A stretch of 64,000 nucleotides of DNA, taken from UBA5448 sp045536965 (GTDB lineage: Bacteria; Bacillota; Clostridia; Oscillospirales; SIG627). Below the pieces are notes generated by a model, which saw only the letters and a list, made by a program, of their open reading frames with translations, made no database searches and was not told the origin of the DNA. The position numbers were made by a program, and so were the translations under genes. The DNA is taken from assembly GCA_045536965.1 (NCBI GenBank), contig JAZSON010000024.1:17964-81963 (forward strand), in the 5' to 3' direction. Within the stretch, counting starts at the first letter, position 1; every line of letters begins with the position of its first letter. Below are positions 50,517 to 57,945 of the stretch, one piece after another.

Positions 50517-50545
50517 ATGATAGCACATAGCCTTGAAGAAGTCAA
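50517..50545 (-). promoter_or_regulatory. Promoter of the structured leader RNA
   Basis: TTGACT (50540-50545), 17 bp, TATCAT (50517-50522) on the minus strand. Confidence 0.7.
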
Positions 50546-50846
50546 ATGGTCGATTTTTAGGCGTTCGTCAAAATTACTAACACCTCCTGTAGCAGTCAAT
50601 TAGGAAGCGGAGGGGGTGATGAAACTTTTTTGGATAAAAAACATTCTAAAATGTCCTGAAAAATATTTTAGAATTGTAACTTTGACCAAAAGATTTTTAT
50701 ATATTTTATATCAAAAACGGGGATTTTTAGTCTTTCCGGACAGTTTTCGGGGAGCTTTTGACCGCTATTTTCCTTTTCAAAAAAAGATCAACCCGAAAAC
50801 CCGTTTTCCCGGAGTATGCACAAGCACACTCCGGGAGTCTATGGCT

Positions 50847-51341
50847 TCAATCAAGAACCAAAGGTTCTATTACAAACTCGTGCGCGAGGGGACTAAGAGG
50901 ATGTGCAAAAGGGAGACCTTTTCGATCCACAAGAGTAAAAAGCTTCTTTTTGTACGGAGCAAGCTCTGCAATCATTGCCGACTTTTCTTCTTGAAACCCT
51001 GTTCCCCGCCCAAAGCAGACCAAAATACAATCCACCTTTTCACACTCTTGCAGAATGATTTCCTTATTCTGTTTCGATGTTTTTTGGTTATCACCGTAAA
51101 TCGACGAAGTCAGATTGACGATTGACAAACCGCCGAAATCATTTTTCACGGCTCCGTTTCGGCATAACATCGTAGTTTGATCCATTACCAAATGATCCGC
51201 AGAAGAGGGAGCTGTCATTAAGATCAAAGCCGACTTTTTTCTATGATCCCATTCAAATTTAAGAAGAAACCGCTCTGTTTCCTTCGAATTAAAAATCGCG
51301 GACGTCGTTACTGTAGATATTTTTTCAACTAAATTGTTCAT
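50847..51341 (-). CDS. DUF1643-family protein
   Basis: 164-aa protein. The family pattern ILMTAPSSADHLVMDQTT then FGGLSIVNL is visible, as is CILVCFGRGTGFQEE. DUF1643 proteins are found in phages and mobile elements and their activity is unknown. It follows DUF3846 copy 2 by 33 bp. Confidence 0.75.
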   Translation of the reverse strand: MNNLVEKISTVTTSAIFNSKETERFLLKFEWDHRKKSALILMTAPSSADHLVMDQTTMLCRNGAVKNDFGGLSIVNLTSSIYGDNQKTSKQNKEIILQECEKVDCILVCFGRGTGFQEEKSAMIAELAPYKKKLFTLVDRKGLPFAHPLSPLAHEFVIEPLVLD

Positions 51342-51374
51342 TTTCCAAATCTCCTTTAGTGTTAATTTTCCATA

Positions 51375-51707
51375 TTACAAAAATAATTCTGGGTGTTGAT
51401 ACAGTTTTGAGAAGCACTTGATTTGCTCATCTGATAACGAAGAAAAGTATTCTTCATCGGGCAGTGCAGAGCATAAAAAGAATGTTCCACACATGATGTC
51501 ATAAATATCTCCATTTCCATCCCGCAATGCACGATTAAGCGGAAGTCCTTGCAATTTTCCTTCCTCATTGCAAATTAAAGCTACCGGCGCCTCAAAGGGA
51601 AAGAGAGCTTGTATATAGCCGCCAACGATCTTTTGCATTGATTCCAAAGATGAATCAATCTCCTTTACTACCGGAGTTTGCATCGGTTCAACCACAAGTA
51701 CTTTCAT
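51375..51707 (-). CDS. DUF3846 protein, copy 2
   Basis: 110-aa paralogue of the protein at 49841-50224 (VVEPMQTPVVKEIDSSLESM, LNRALRDGNGDIYDIMCGTF). Two copies around the DUF1643 gene suggest local duplication. It starts 2 bp after the preceding gene, in a tightly packed cluster. Confidence 0.8.
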   Translation of the reverse strand: MKVLVVEPMQTPVVKEIDSSLESMQKIVGGYIQALFPFEAPVALICNEEGKLQGLPLNRALRDGNGDIYDIMCGTFFLCSALPDEEYFSSLSDEQIKCFSKLYQHPELFL

Positions 51708-51709
51708 TT

Positions 51710-52036
51710 TCAGTCCTCCTTATATTTACTTAAAAATTCAGCCTTTCCAACAATGGAAACTACTTTGGAATTATTAATTGCGATGCACCCGCACAGGTAT
51801 CCGGAGCCTATATCTGAAATCCACTCAAAACGGTCGGGTGTCAAGGGCATTGACAAACAGAATTCTTGATACATTAACAAATCCGAGTCATCCTCGATGT
51901 AAAAGATCGCCCCATACGGCTCAATGTCGTCCACCTCCAAGGTTTTCATTAATTGACTCAACAAATCCCTGACATAGTCAAAAACGTGAGGATCCTTGAT
52001 TAACTCAAGATCTTTCATTTCTTTAATTTTCTTCAT
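51710..52036 (-). CDS. Hypothetical acidic element protein, 108 aa
   Basis: No family recognised. Contains DIEPYGAIFYIEDDSDLLMY and ends with YLCGCIAINNSKVVSIVGKA. It shares overall layout with the 128-aa protein at 52235-52621 (helical N-terminus, then a beta-strand region and a C-terminal SIF/SIV strand), so they may be distant paralogues. Its ATG overlaps the stop of the tiny upstream peptide (ATGA). Confidence 0.65.
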   Translation of the reverse strand: MKKIKEMKDLELIKDPHVFDYVRDLLSQLMKTLEVDDIEPYGAIFYIEDDSDLLMYQEFCLSMPLTPDRFEWISDIGSGYLCGCIAINNSKVVSIVGKAEFLSKYKED

Positions 52037-52152
52037 TTCTTTTTCTCCTTGAAAAATTTTAGAGGAGTTTTCCCCGTATAGATTGCGATAGCACAGCTAC
52101 ATCCCATTGCAAAGGATGAAATAGCCGCACGGCTAATAAGATACATCCACAT
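52033..52152 (-). CDS. Tiny membrane peptide, 39 aa
   Basis: MWMYLISRAAISSFAMGCSC followed by a short basic tail: one hydrophobic helix. AAAGGAGG is at ideal distance, and the stop overlaps the next start. Too short for most gene finders. Function unknown. Confidence 0.6.
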   Translation of the reverse strand: MWMYLISRAAISSFAMGCSCAIAIYTGKTPLKFFKEKKK

Positions 52153-52154
52153 AA

Positions 52155-52238
52155 TCACCCCTCCTTTAATTTTCGTTTCCTGTCAAAAACCAATAGAAGT
52201 CCTAAAGTAATCCCAAAGCCTAGCAAGAATTCTTTCAA
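52155..52238 (-). CDS. Tiny membrane peptide, 27 aa (TTG start)
   Basis: Reads MKEFLLGFGITLGLLLVFDR then a basic tail, a single transmembrane helix. The TTG start overlaps the stop of the 128-aa gene (TTGA). AAAGGAGG lies about 10 nt upstream. It resembles small holin- or toxin-like peptides only in general layout. Confidence 0.5.
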   Translation of the reverse strand: MKEFLLGFGITLGLLLVFDRKRKLKEG

Positions 52239-52621
52239 CTCACATCACCCTCCTTTCCTTTGTAATACTTTTCCAAGGTGTCTTTTAAATGCTCTTCTTC
52301 TGCGAAAATGCTTACGGCATATCCCCCCTTGACAAACAATAAAATTTGAGTAATAAAAATTGGAATGCCTCCATCGAACAGAGTCATTCCAACAACACGG
52401 CTTGGAGGATTTTTTTGGAGAAACTCAAAAAGCTTAGCTGCCTCCACCACCTCTTTTGAATCCAAGGCAAATATACAACCGGTTTCACCTAACGATTCAT
52501 CGGGGCAATCCAACCGTTTCAGCATTCCCTCGAGGTAATCTCGTAAATACCTTTTCATCACCTCCGGAAGGTTCAGTTTTTCCAATCCATCCAAATCGGA
52601 CTTGGTTACAATTTTGATCAT
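52235..52621 (-). CDS. Hypothetical element protein, 128 aa
   Basis: Cytoplasmic protein with a helical N-terminus (LPEVMKRYLRDYLEGMLKRL) and a beta-strand C-terminal half (TLFDGGIPIFITQILLFVKG). No family recognised. First gene of the small cluster running to DUF3846 copy 2. AAAGGA precedes the ATG. Confidence 0.65.
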   Translation of the reverse strand: MIKIVTKSDLDGLEKLNLPEVMKRYLRDYLEGMLKRLDCPDESLGETGCIFALDSKEVVEAAKLFEFLQKNPPSRVVGMTLFDGGIPIFITQILLFVKGGYAVSIFAEEEHLKDTLEKYYKGKEGDVS

Positions 52622-52651
52622 TTTTCTATTTCCTTTCTAAATTTTGAGCGC

Positions 52652-52684
52652 AAAAAAGGACATCCCCTTTTGAGAGATGCCCTG
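52652..52684 (-). terminator. Terminator after the 985-aa repeat protein gene
   Basis: Stem AGGGCATCTC/GGGGATGTCCT with some G-U pairs, then TTTTT. It separates the large gene from the small-gene cluster. Confidence 0.7.
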
Positions 52685-52695
52685 ATTTGAAATTA

Positions 52696-55653
52696 TTATT
52701 TTTTGAATTTACTCATAAAATTGCCGAATTTAGAACCGGTGGATACCCCGTTGATTTTGTTTTTCGTATTTGTCAAAAAAGCAACAGCTTCTGTCGCTTG
52801 CTCAATTGTTATCCCCAAATTAGGTAACAGAGCAATTAACTCATTTCTTGCTTTTTCGACATCCTCTAAAATATTATATGTTTTAGATTTAACGAATTTT
52901 AACGCCCTTTCTTTCGCCGCTTCTTCTCTGGTCGAACAAATTTTGATTAAAGAAACTCGTCTGAATTTTTCATCAAAATCCAAAAGATACTTTTGAACAA
53001 TTCCCAAATACTTATTTTTAACAGTAGTTTGGAATTTTTCCAATTCGGCTTTGTATGATAAAAGTTTCTGTTCGTAATCCAGTAAAGATTCAGAAGTAGG
53101 TGCAACAACCATACTCATAATCTTTTGAATTTCAGAAAATTCATTTTTTGCCAAAGCACACTCTTCGCGCGTTGTGAATACAACGCCATCCACCGTGTTC
53201 AAACGCTCCTCTTGTGATTGGATATACTGGGTTGCCGCAAAAGCCTGTGCTAAATCAATTCCGATTTCAGGGAGAAAGGCTTCCAGTTCAGCTTTAGCTC
53301 TATCCACATCTGCATAGGAGCACGTGGCTGGCGCAATAGTTTTAACGAGTTTCAACGCTTTTTCTTGTGCTGCAGCTTCTCTCGTTTCCGCTTTTGTAAA
53401 CATACCAGTCTGCTTAAACAGTATATCAAATTTTTCTAAGTACTGATTTATAATCAAAATGTACTTATTCTTAATATCAGTTTTAAATTGTTGCAGTTGT
53501 TGTCGAACGAAAAAGAGATTTTTCTCGTAACTTAACAAACTATCTTTTGTAGGCGGAACAACTCTGCTCATAATAGCACTGATCTCTTCGTACTCTTTTC
53601 TGCCGAAATCCGCATCATCTTTCGATGGGAACACGATTCCATCGACGGTATTGTTTATTATATAGCGATCTTGAAGTAATTGGTGTGCAGACACAGCTTC
53701 TTCATATTCAATGCCAACAAATGAAACAAAATATTTTAACTGTTCTTTCGCTAAGTCAATATCCTCATATGTTACGGGATTGATTTTTTTGATATATGCG
53801 TAGCTTCGATAAATAGCCGCCTCCCTGCGTGTTTCAAACTTATTAAATCCACAAGTTTTAAACAATGTATCGAACGAGGACAAATACCGATCTATTTTTA
53901 AAATATACTTTTCTTTTATTGGCGTTTTATACTGTTGAAGTTTTGATTTTTTCTCCAACAAATCTTTTTCATACGGCAATAGAGAATCCGATGTAGGAGC
54001 AGTTACACCTTCCATTATAGCGCTAATTTCATTGAACTCTCGCCTTCCATAAGTCGCTTCTTCGCGAGTATTGAACTGCACCCCATCAACCGTGTTCAAA
54101 ACGACCTCACAACGATTGAAATACTCATTTGCTAAAGTTGCTTGTTCAATTGTTATTCCGACTTCAGGCAAATACGCAATCAATAACTCACGCGCTTTAT
54201 CCAAATTCTCGTAGCTATCTACGGGAAGCGTTTTAACATACTTCAAAGCTTTTTCATTTCCGGCTTCTTCGCGAGTCATTCCCGAACTGAAAAAATTCTC
54301 CCCGCGAAACTTTTTGTCGAAATCCGCTAGGTATTTTTCAATTTTTTCAATGTACTTGTCCTTGACCGCAGTTTGGAACTGTTTGATTTTATCCCGCTTT
54401 GCACGCAAATCACTTTCATAGCTAAGTGTAGATTCCTTGGTGGGTGCCACGATTGTGTTCATGATTTCTTGTATTTTTGACAGTTCTTCTTTAGCCAAGT
54501 CGGCTTCTTCGCGGGTTTCAAAAACAATATCATCAACCGTTCTGTATAACAGATCCAATTCTTCGAGTTGCTTGGATATAATTGCATATGCTTGAACGAT
54601 CAGCACGCAATCCAGGCCGATTTTTTGGGCTAGTGCTTCCATTTCTTCTTTACACTTGTAAGCATCCGCTTCGGTTTCACCTAAATGTTGTTCTACAAAA
54701 TCCACAAGAATTTCATTTTTGATATCATAGGAATTCATTCCGGAAAAGTCTGAGAAAGATTCAAATTCTTTGCTTTCGTCTCCAAACATTTCAATCAGAA
54801 TTTTATAGTATTCCCTTTCATATGGATCGAGTTGAAAAATATCATTAATCAACTTTGCTTTCTTTTCTTCATCGAGATTCAAAGAAACAAAGTTATTAAA
54901 CATTGCTCTTGCCTTTTGTGCATCCTGTTGACTTACTGTACCGCCGATATCCATTTGAGAATACTTTTTTACGATGTCGAGCAAAAGGTAATGAAGGTTA
55001 AAACACGAATAATAAACACCGTCAATCATATCTTGTCTTAAATGTTTGGACCGAAACAGTTTTTTCAATTCACCATCTGCCCAACTCCTGGTAATAGCGT
55101 TACCAATCGCATTGAATGCAGTATGAGCCGCCCCCTCTATCAGATTCATTCCCATAGCATCTAATTGGTGAGACCAAGCACTTATAGCATTTCCCCCAAT
55201 TGTGGCAGATGTCCAGCGGGGACGGCTTTCCTTTCTAAGCTGTCTCGCATAAGCCTCGTCGTCAACCTCTTGAATTATCTCATTCGCTTTACTGTTAAAC
55301 ACATTGTATGCTTCTGAAAATTCGTCAAAGTATTCACCATTAAATGCCATTTCTAGAACTGCATCTTTATCAACCGTATAGATATCAACACTGATGATAT
55401 CATGCAAAAGTTCTAAAACAGCATCTTCGATTGCAACAACAAATGCATTCGGAGAATTATCAAGCAAATCGCTGATATCAGAGAGTTCTCCGTCCATCTT
55501 TTCAAACTTTTCTCTGGCAGTTATTGCAAGTTTTTTATACTTATTCCGAATTGCATTGTAAACGTTACGCTCTGCGGTAATGTGAAAATCGTACCCTAAT
55601 AGGCTCGTATCTACGCTATGATTTTCCTTTTCCAAAATTGTCTTCAAATCCAT
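52696..55653 (-). CDS. Large repeat protein of unknown function, 985 aa
   Basis: The N-terminal 370 residues are mostly helical with one Gly/Ala-rich hydrophobic stretch (GMNLIEGAAHTAFNAIGNAI). The rest consists of four tandem repeats of about 150 residues. Each has a NTVDGVVFxTREEA start, an EIxxIMxxVxAPTxxSLLxYE core, a KxKYIxxIxxYLxxFD segment and an EKALKxVKT end. No enzyme motif or secretion signal is visible. It takes up over a quarter of the element. The ATG at 55653 has AAGGGG upstream. It directly follows the Mor-like gene (17 bp). Confidence 0.75.
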   Translation of the reverse strand: MDLKTILEKENHSVDTSLLGYDFHITAERNVYNAIRNKYKKLAITAREKFEKMDGELSDISDLLDNSPNAFVVAIEDAVLELLHDIISVDIYTVDKDAVLEMAFNGEYFDEFSEAYNVFNSKANEIIQEVDDEAYARQLRKESRPRWTSATIGGNAISAWSHQLDAMGMNLIEGAAHTAFNAIGNAITRSWADGELKKLFRSKHLRQDMIDGVYYSCFNLHYLLLDIVKKYSQMDIGGTVSQQDAQKARAMFNNFVSLNLDEEKKAKLINDIFQLDPYEREYYKILIEMFGDESKEFESFSDFSGMNSYDIKNEILVDFVEQHLGETEADAYKCKEEMEALAQKIGLDCVLIVQAYAIISKQLEELDLLYRTVDDIVFETREEADLAKEELSKIQEIMNTIVAPTKESTLSYESDLRAKRDKIKQFQTAVKDKYIEKIEKYLADFDKKFRGENFFSSGMTREEAGNEKALKYVKTLPVDSYENLDKARELLIAYLPEVGITIEQATLANEYFNRCEVVLNTVDGVQFNTREEATYGRREFNEISAIMEGVTAPTSDSLLPYEKDLLEKKSKLQQYKTPIKEKYILKIDRYLSSFDTLFKTCGFNKFETRREAAIYRSYAYIKKINPVTYEDIDLAKEQLKYFVSFVGIEYEEAVSAHQLLQDRYIINNTVDGIVFPSKDDADFGRKEYEEISAIMSRVVPPTKDSLLSYEKNLFFVRQQLQQFKTDIKNKYILIINQYLEKFDILFKQTGMFTKAETREAAAQEKALKLVKTIAPATCSYADVDRAKAELEAFLPEIGIDLAQAFAATQYIQSQEERLNTVDGVVFTTREECALAKNEFSEIQKIMSMVVAPTSESLLDYEQKLLSYKAELEKFQTTVKNKYLGIVQKYLLDFDEKFRRVSLIKICSTREEAAKERALKFVKSKTYNILEDVEKARNELIALLPNLGITIEQATEAVAFLTNTKNKINGVSTGSKFGNFMSKFKK

Positions 55654-55670
55654 AATCAATAACCCCTTTT

Positions 55671-55970
55671 TTATTTATTATCATTGTCTATATGTTCTTT
55701 CAAGATCTTCTTAACCCATTTTTCTGTGTAACCGTATTTGAGGGCAATTTGTTTGACGTTATAACCGTTGTATTCTTCGATGATTTGTTTCTTAATAAAA
55801 TCTTTGCTAAACAAATCCACTGGGAAGAATATTTGTTGCCCCCGATATGTAGCGTGAATTTTTAATACAGCATCGATCCCTATTAAATTTGAAAGCTCAC
55901 TATATGCAGAATTTAAGTATTCACCTTTGATTATTTTAGGATCCATTGCCATTACGTTTTCACCTCTCAT
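55671..55970 (-). CDS. Mor-type transcription activator-like protein
   Basis: 99-aa DNA-binding protein. LSNLIGIDAVLKIHATYRGQ and a C-terminal HTH in YNVKQIALKYGYTEKWVKKI match the Mor family (Mu middle-operon regulator). It probably activates genes of the element. AAAGGAG precedes the first ATG. The gene-free stretch upstream (55971-56260) holds only a terminator that would end the recombinase transcript in the circular form. Confidence 0.75.
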   Translation of the reverse strand: MRGENVMAMDPKIIKGEYLNSAYSELSNLIGIDAVLKIHATYRGQQIFFPVDLFSKDFIKKQIIEEYNGYNVKQIALKYGYTEKWVKKILKEHIDNDNK

Positions 55971-56177
55971 TTTTCAACACTCCTTTACAAATTGTACTAC
56001 TATTCACGGGAACTGTATAGAGCCTCTGTTCCACGAATTGTTTCTTACAAAATTCCCCCATTCTAAAGACAGCAATCCGTTTTTGCGCACAGAAACACGA
56101 TTGCACGCCCTAAAAAGCGTGTATGATTCGCGTTTCAACAGTTTTAACTGTTGCGCAAATCCAGATTGCCGTCTAAA

Positions 56178-56206
56178 CAAAAAACACGACATTAACTGCC
56201 GTGTGC
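56178..56206 (-). terminator. Terminator for the recombinase gene in the circular form
   Basis: Stem ACACGGCA/TGTCGTGT with a short loop and TTTTTT on the minus strand, 55 bp after the stop at 56261 of the alternative recombinase tail. Confidence 0.7.
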
Positions 56207-56260
56207 TATCAAGATTATAATATATATTCAAGATTTTCTATGATCCGATGTTTTTTGGAC

Positions 56261-56468
56261 TCAAAAAACTTCGGGAACGGATACAAAAATTCGGATGGTT
56301 TTAGCTTTTCCACGCTTTTTGACAGTTGGATGTTCGGTGTATTCCACTTGATTTTCTACACTATAGCGAAGCACCTTGTCACGTGTCTTAATCGTATCTA
56401 CTAAGAAGCCGAAAAAGCAGAACTTGTCCGTTTTATAAATAGAATGGAACATTTCCGAGCATAAGGTG
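56261..56468 (-). other. Detached 3' coding end of the serine recombinase (68-codon alternative tail)
   Basis: Open frame directly abutting the right GGTACC core, in phase with the recombinase codons at the left core (AAG GTA CCn). It reads TLCSEMFHSIYKTDKF to a basic end KKRGKAKTIRIFVSVPEVF, followed by a terminator. In the circular element the recombinase would be 617 aa. In the chromosome this part is separated from its gene by 10.7 kb. Confidence 0.7.
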
Positions 56469-56474
56469 GGTACC
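56469..56474. other. attR core
   Basis: Second GGTACC, element on the left and cotJC on the right. Recombination with 45559-45564 rebuilds the cotJC codons for GLLTDIGTEELAH. Confidence 0.85.
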
Positions 56475-56750
56475 GAGGAACTCGCGCATTTGGAAATCAT
56501 CGGCGCCATCGTCACCCAGTTGACCAGAAACCTGTCGGTCGATGAAATCATCCGTCAGGGCTTTGACGCCTATTTTGTCGATCACACCTTGGGCGTTTAT
56601 CCTCAATCGGCGGCAGGCACCCCCTTCACCGCCGCCTATCTCCAATCCAAGGGCGATCCCATCACCGATTTGACCGAAGATATGGCCGCAGATGCCACGA
56701 CCGCCAAAGAACAACCACCGTTTCGAAAAGCCCGAAAACCCTTGATATGA
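56469..56750 (+). pseudogene. cotJC: cotJC, 3' part (itself truncated)
   Basis: Continues cotJC from the right core: GTEELAHLEIIGAIVTQLTR, DAYFVDHTLGVYP, FTAAYLQSKGDPITDLTEDM, all typical CotJC/Mn-catalase sequence including the EELAH metal-ligand helix. After EDMAA the similarity stops and 18 unrelated residues lead to a stop at 56750, so the last third (the second Glu/His helix pair) is absent. An inverted repeat (CGAAAAGCC ... GGCTTTTCG) lies at this second breakpoint. Confidence 0.88.
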
Positions 56751-56885
56751 CTGGCTTTTCGGCACATTGAAGGTTTTCACAAAAATGGCATACCTGCAAT
56801 CATATAAGAACAACTTGACCCCAATTTACACTAATTTTTACAAAATTCACGATAGGACAAGCTGTTTCCAAGGAAAATAAACGTA

Positions 56886-56928
56886 CATAAAACCAGGCAC
56901 GAGAGGTCAAAATCTCGTGCCTGGTTTT
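56886..56928. terminator. Strong bidirectional hairpin terminator
   Basis: Stem AAAACCAGGCACGAGA/TCTCGTGCCTGGTTTT with an 8-nt loop. It ends the minus-strand island genes. Confidence 0.85.
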
Positions 56929-56945
56929 ACACATAATATAAGGAT

Positions 56946-57239
56946 TTAGTTTTCACCCTCTTCGGTCACAGAGCGTTCTGCCCTGCGCATAAAACGTTCT
57001 GAAAGATGAAGAATGGTAATTTCTTCAGTCTCGCCTTCGGTTCTATGAAAGAGAACGATTTTAGAAAAATATTCTCGTTTGATTCTCAAAGCGTCCTTTC
57101 GCTGTTTGCCTACAGAGTGCTCCCAATCGTTGTATAGCTCTTTAGGCAGTTCAAAATAATAAACTGTTCCATGATCATTAAGTACCCAAGTACTATCATT
57201 TTCACTATACCAATGAATTGTGCAACCATCATCTTCCAC
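56946..57239 (-). CDS. Fragment of unknown protein at the end of the methyltransferase gene
   Basis: About 97 codons in a different frame from, and overlapping, the end of the methyltransferase fragment: TIHWYSENDSTWVLNDHG, KELYNDWEHSVGKQRKDAL, LHLSERFMRRAERS. There is no good start codon or ribosome site. The frame opens about 20 codons earlier without ATG. Looks like the C-terminal part of another gene fused by deletion. Family unknown. Confidence 0.45.
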   Translation of the reverse strand: MEDDGCTIHWYSENDSTWVLNDHGTVYYFELPKELYNDWEHSVGKQRKDALRIKREYFSKIVLFHRTEGETEEITILHLSERFMRRAERSVTEEGEN

Positions 57240-57943
57240 TTCTTCATTTCTTTCTGTATGGTTAAATGATCCTGTCCATACTTGTTGCGCAACGCATCAT
57301 AATGTGAGAATATCTCATCTAGACCTTGTTTTTCTCTACGCCACATCACCTTGTTTGCAGTCATCTCAGCTTTATTTGCAACATAAATAACAATGTATTC
57401 ATGTGCTACAGAAATCAATTTAGCGTCTCCCTTTTTTGAACCTTGCCAAACACAAGTTGCGACAAAATTATTCGCACCAAATACTTCATCGCACAGCAAT
57501 CTCAAGTTGTATAATTCATTGTCATCAATGCTTATAAGGATAACACCATCTTTAGATAATAGTTTTTGAAGTAATTTTAAGCGGGGATACATCATGCACA
57601 ACCATTTGTCGTGACGAGACAAATCTTCACCCTCCTTACCAACAACTTCACCGAGCCACTTCTTAATATTGGGATCATTGACGTTATCGTTGTATACCCA
57701 GTTTTCATTACCAGTATTGTACGGAGGATCTATGTAGATACACTTAATACGACCTTCGTATTGAGGCAACAACGATTTGAGTGCAGAAAGATTATCACCA
57801 TGAATAATCATGTTTTCACTGCCATTATCCTCGGTATGTTTTCCATTTTCATCATAACTATATTGACGCTCCAAAACACGGTAAGGAACATCCAGATGAT
57901 GATTGATTACTTTATCTTTTCCAATCCAATCAAGCGTTGGCAT
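57110..57943 (-). pseudogene. Type III-like (Mod) adenine DNA methyltransferase, truncated
   Basis: 277 codons. LDWIGKDKVINHHLDVPYR at the start and the catalytic motif IDPPYNTGNENWVYND identify a beta-class adenine methyltransferase of the Mod type, with MIIHGDNLSAL as the SAM-binding motif. Full-length family members exceed 500 aa. Here the C-terminal half is replaced by a short unrelated tail. No Res subunit is present, so the system is not functional as restriction-modification. Confidence 0.8.
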
Positions 57944-57945
57944 AG

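Larger units (their letters stand above)
45559..56474. mobile_element. 10.9-kb skin-like intervening element inserted in cotJC
   Basis: The element is delimited by two GGTACC cores (45559-45564 and 56469-56474), 10,910 bp apart, splitting cotJC between codons for Thr63 and the next residue. A large serine recombinase reads out at the left end. All recognisable genes are on the minus strand, opposite to cotJ. Content: recombinase, small protein, 105-aa protein, DUF927, DUF3846 (two), DUF1643, several small unknowns, a 985-aa repeat protein and a Mor-like activator. There are no capsid, tail, terminase, relaxase or conjugation genes. Excision would restore the cotJC frame through the junction. 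Confidence 0.88.

Noticed and set aside
50616..51125. Plus-strand frame of 169 codons with a good ribosome-binding-like GGAGGGGGTG
   Set aside because: It overlaps the DUF1643 gene on the opposite strand, has unusual Cys/Lys-rich composition and no recognisable domain. It is the only plus-strand candidate in the element.
45559..56474. Assembly chimera as explanation for split cotJC
   Set aside because: Both junctions share the same 6-bp core, the frame is exact, and a recombinase sits at the boundary with its tail continuing at the other end. A chimera would not produce this combination.
45559..56474. Conventional prophage or conjugative element
   Set aside because: No terminase, portal, capsid, tail, lysis, relaxase, coupling protein or type IV secretion genes can be recognised.
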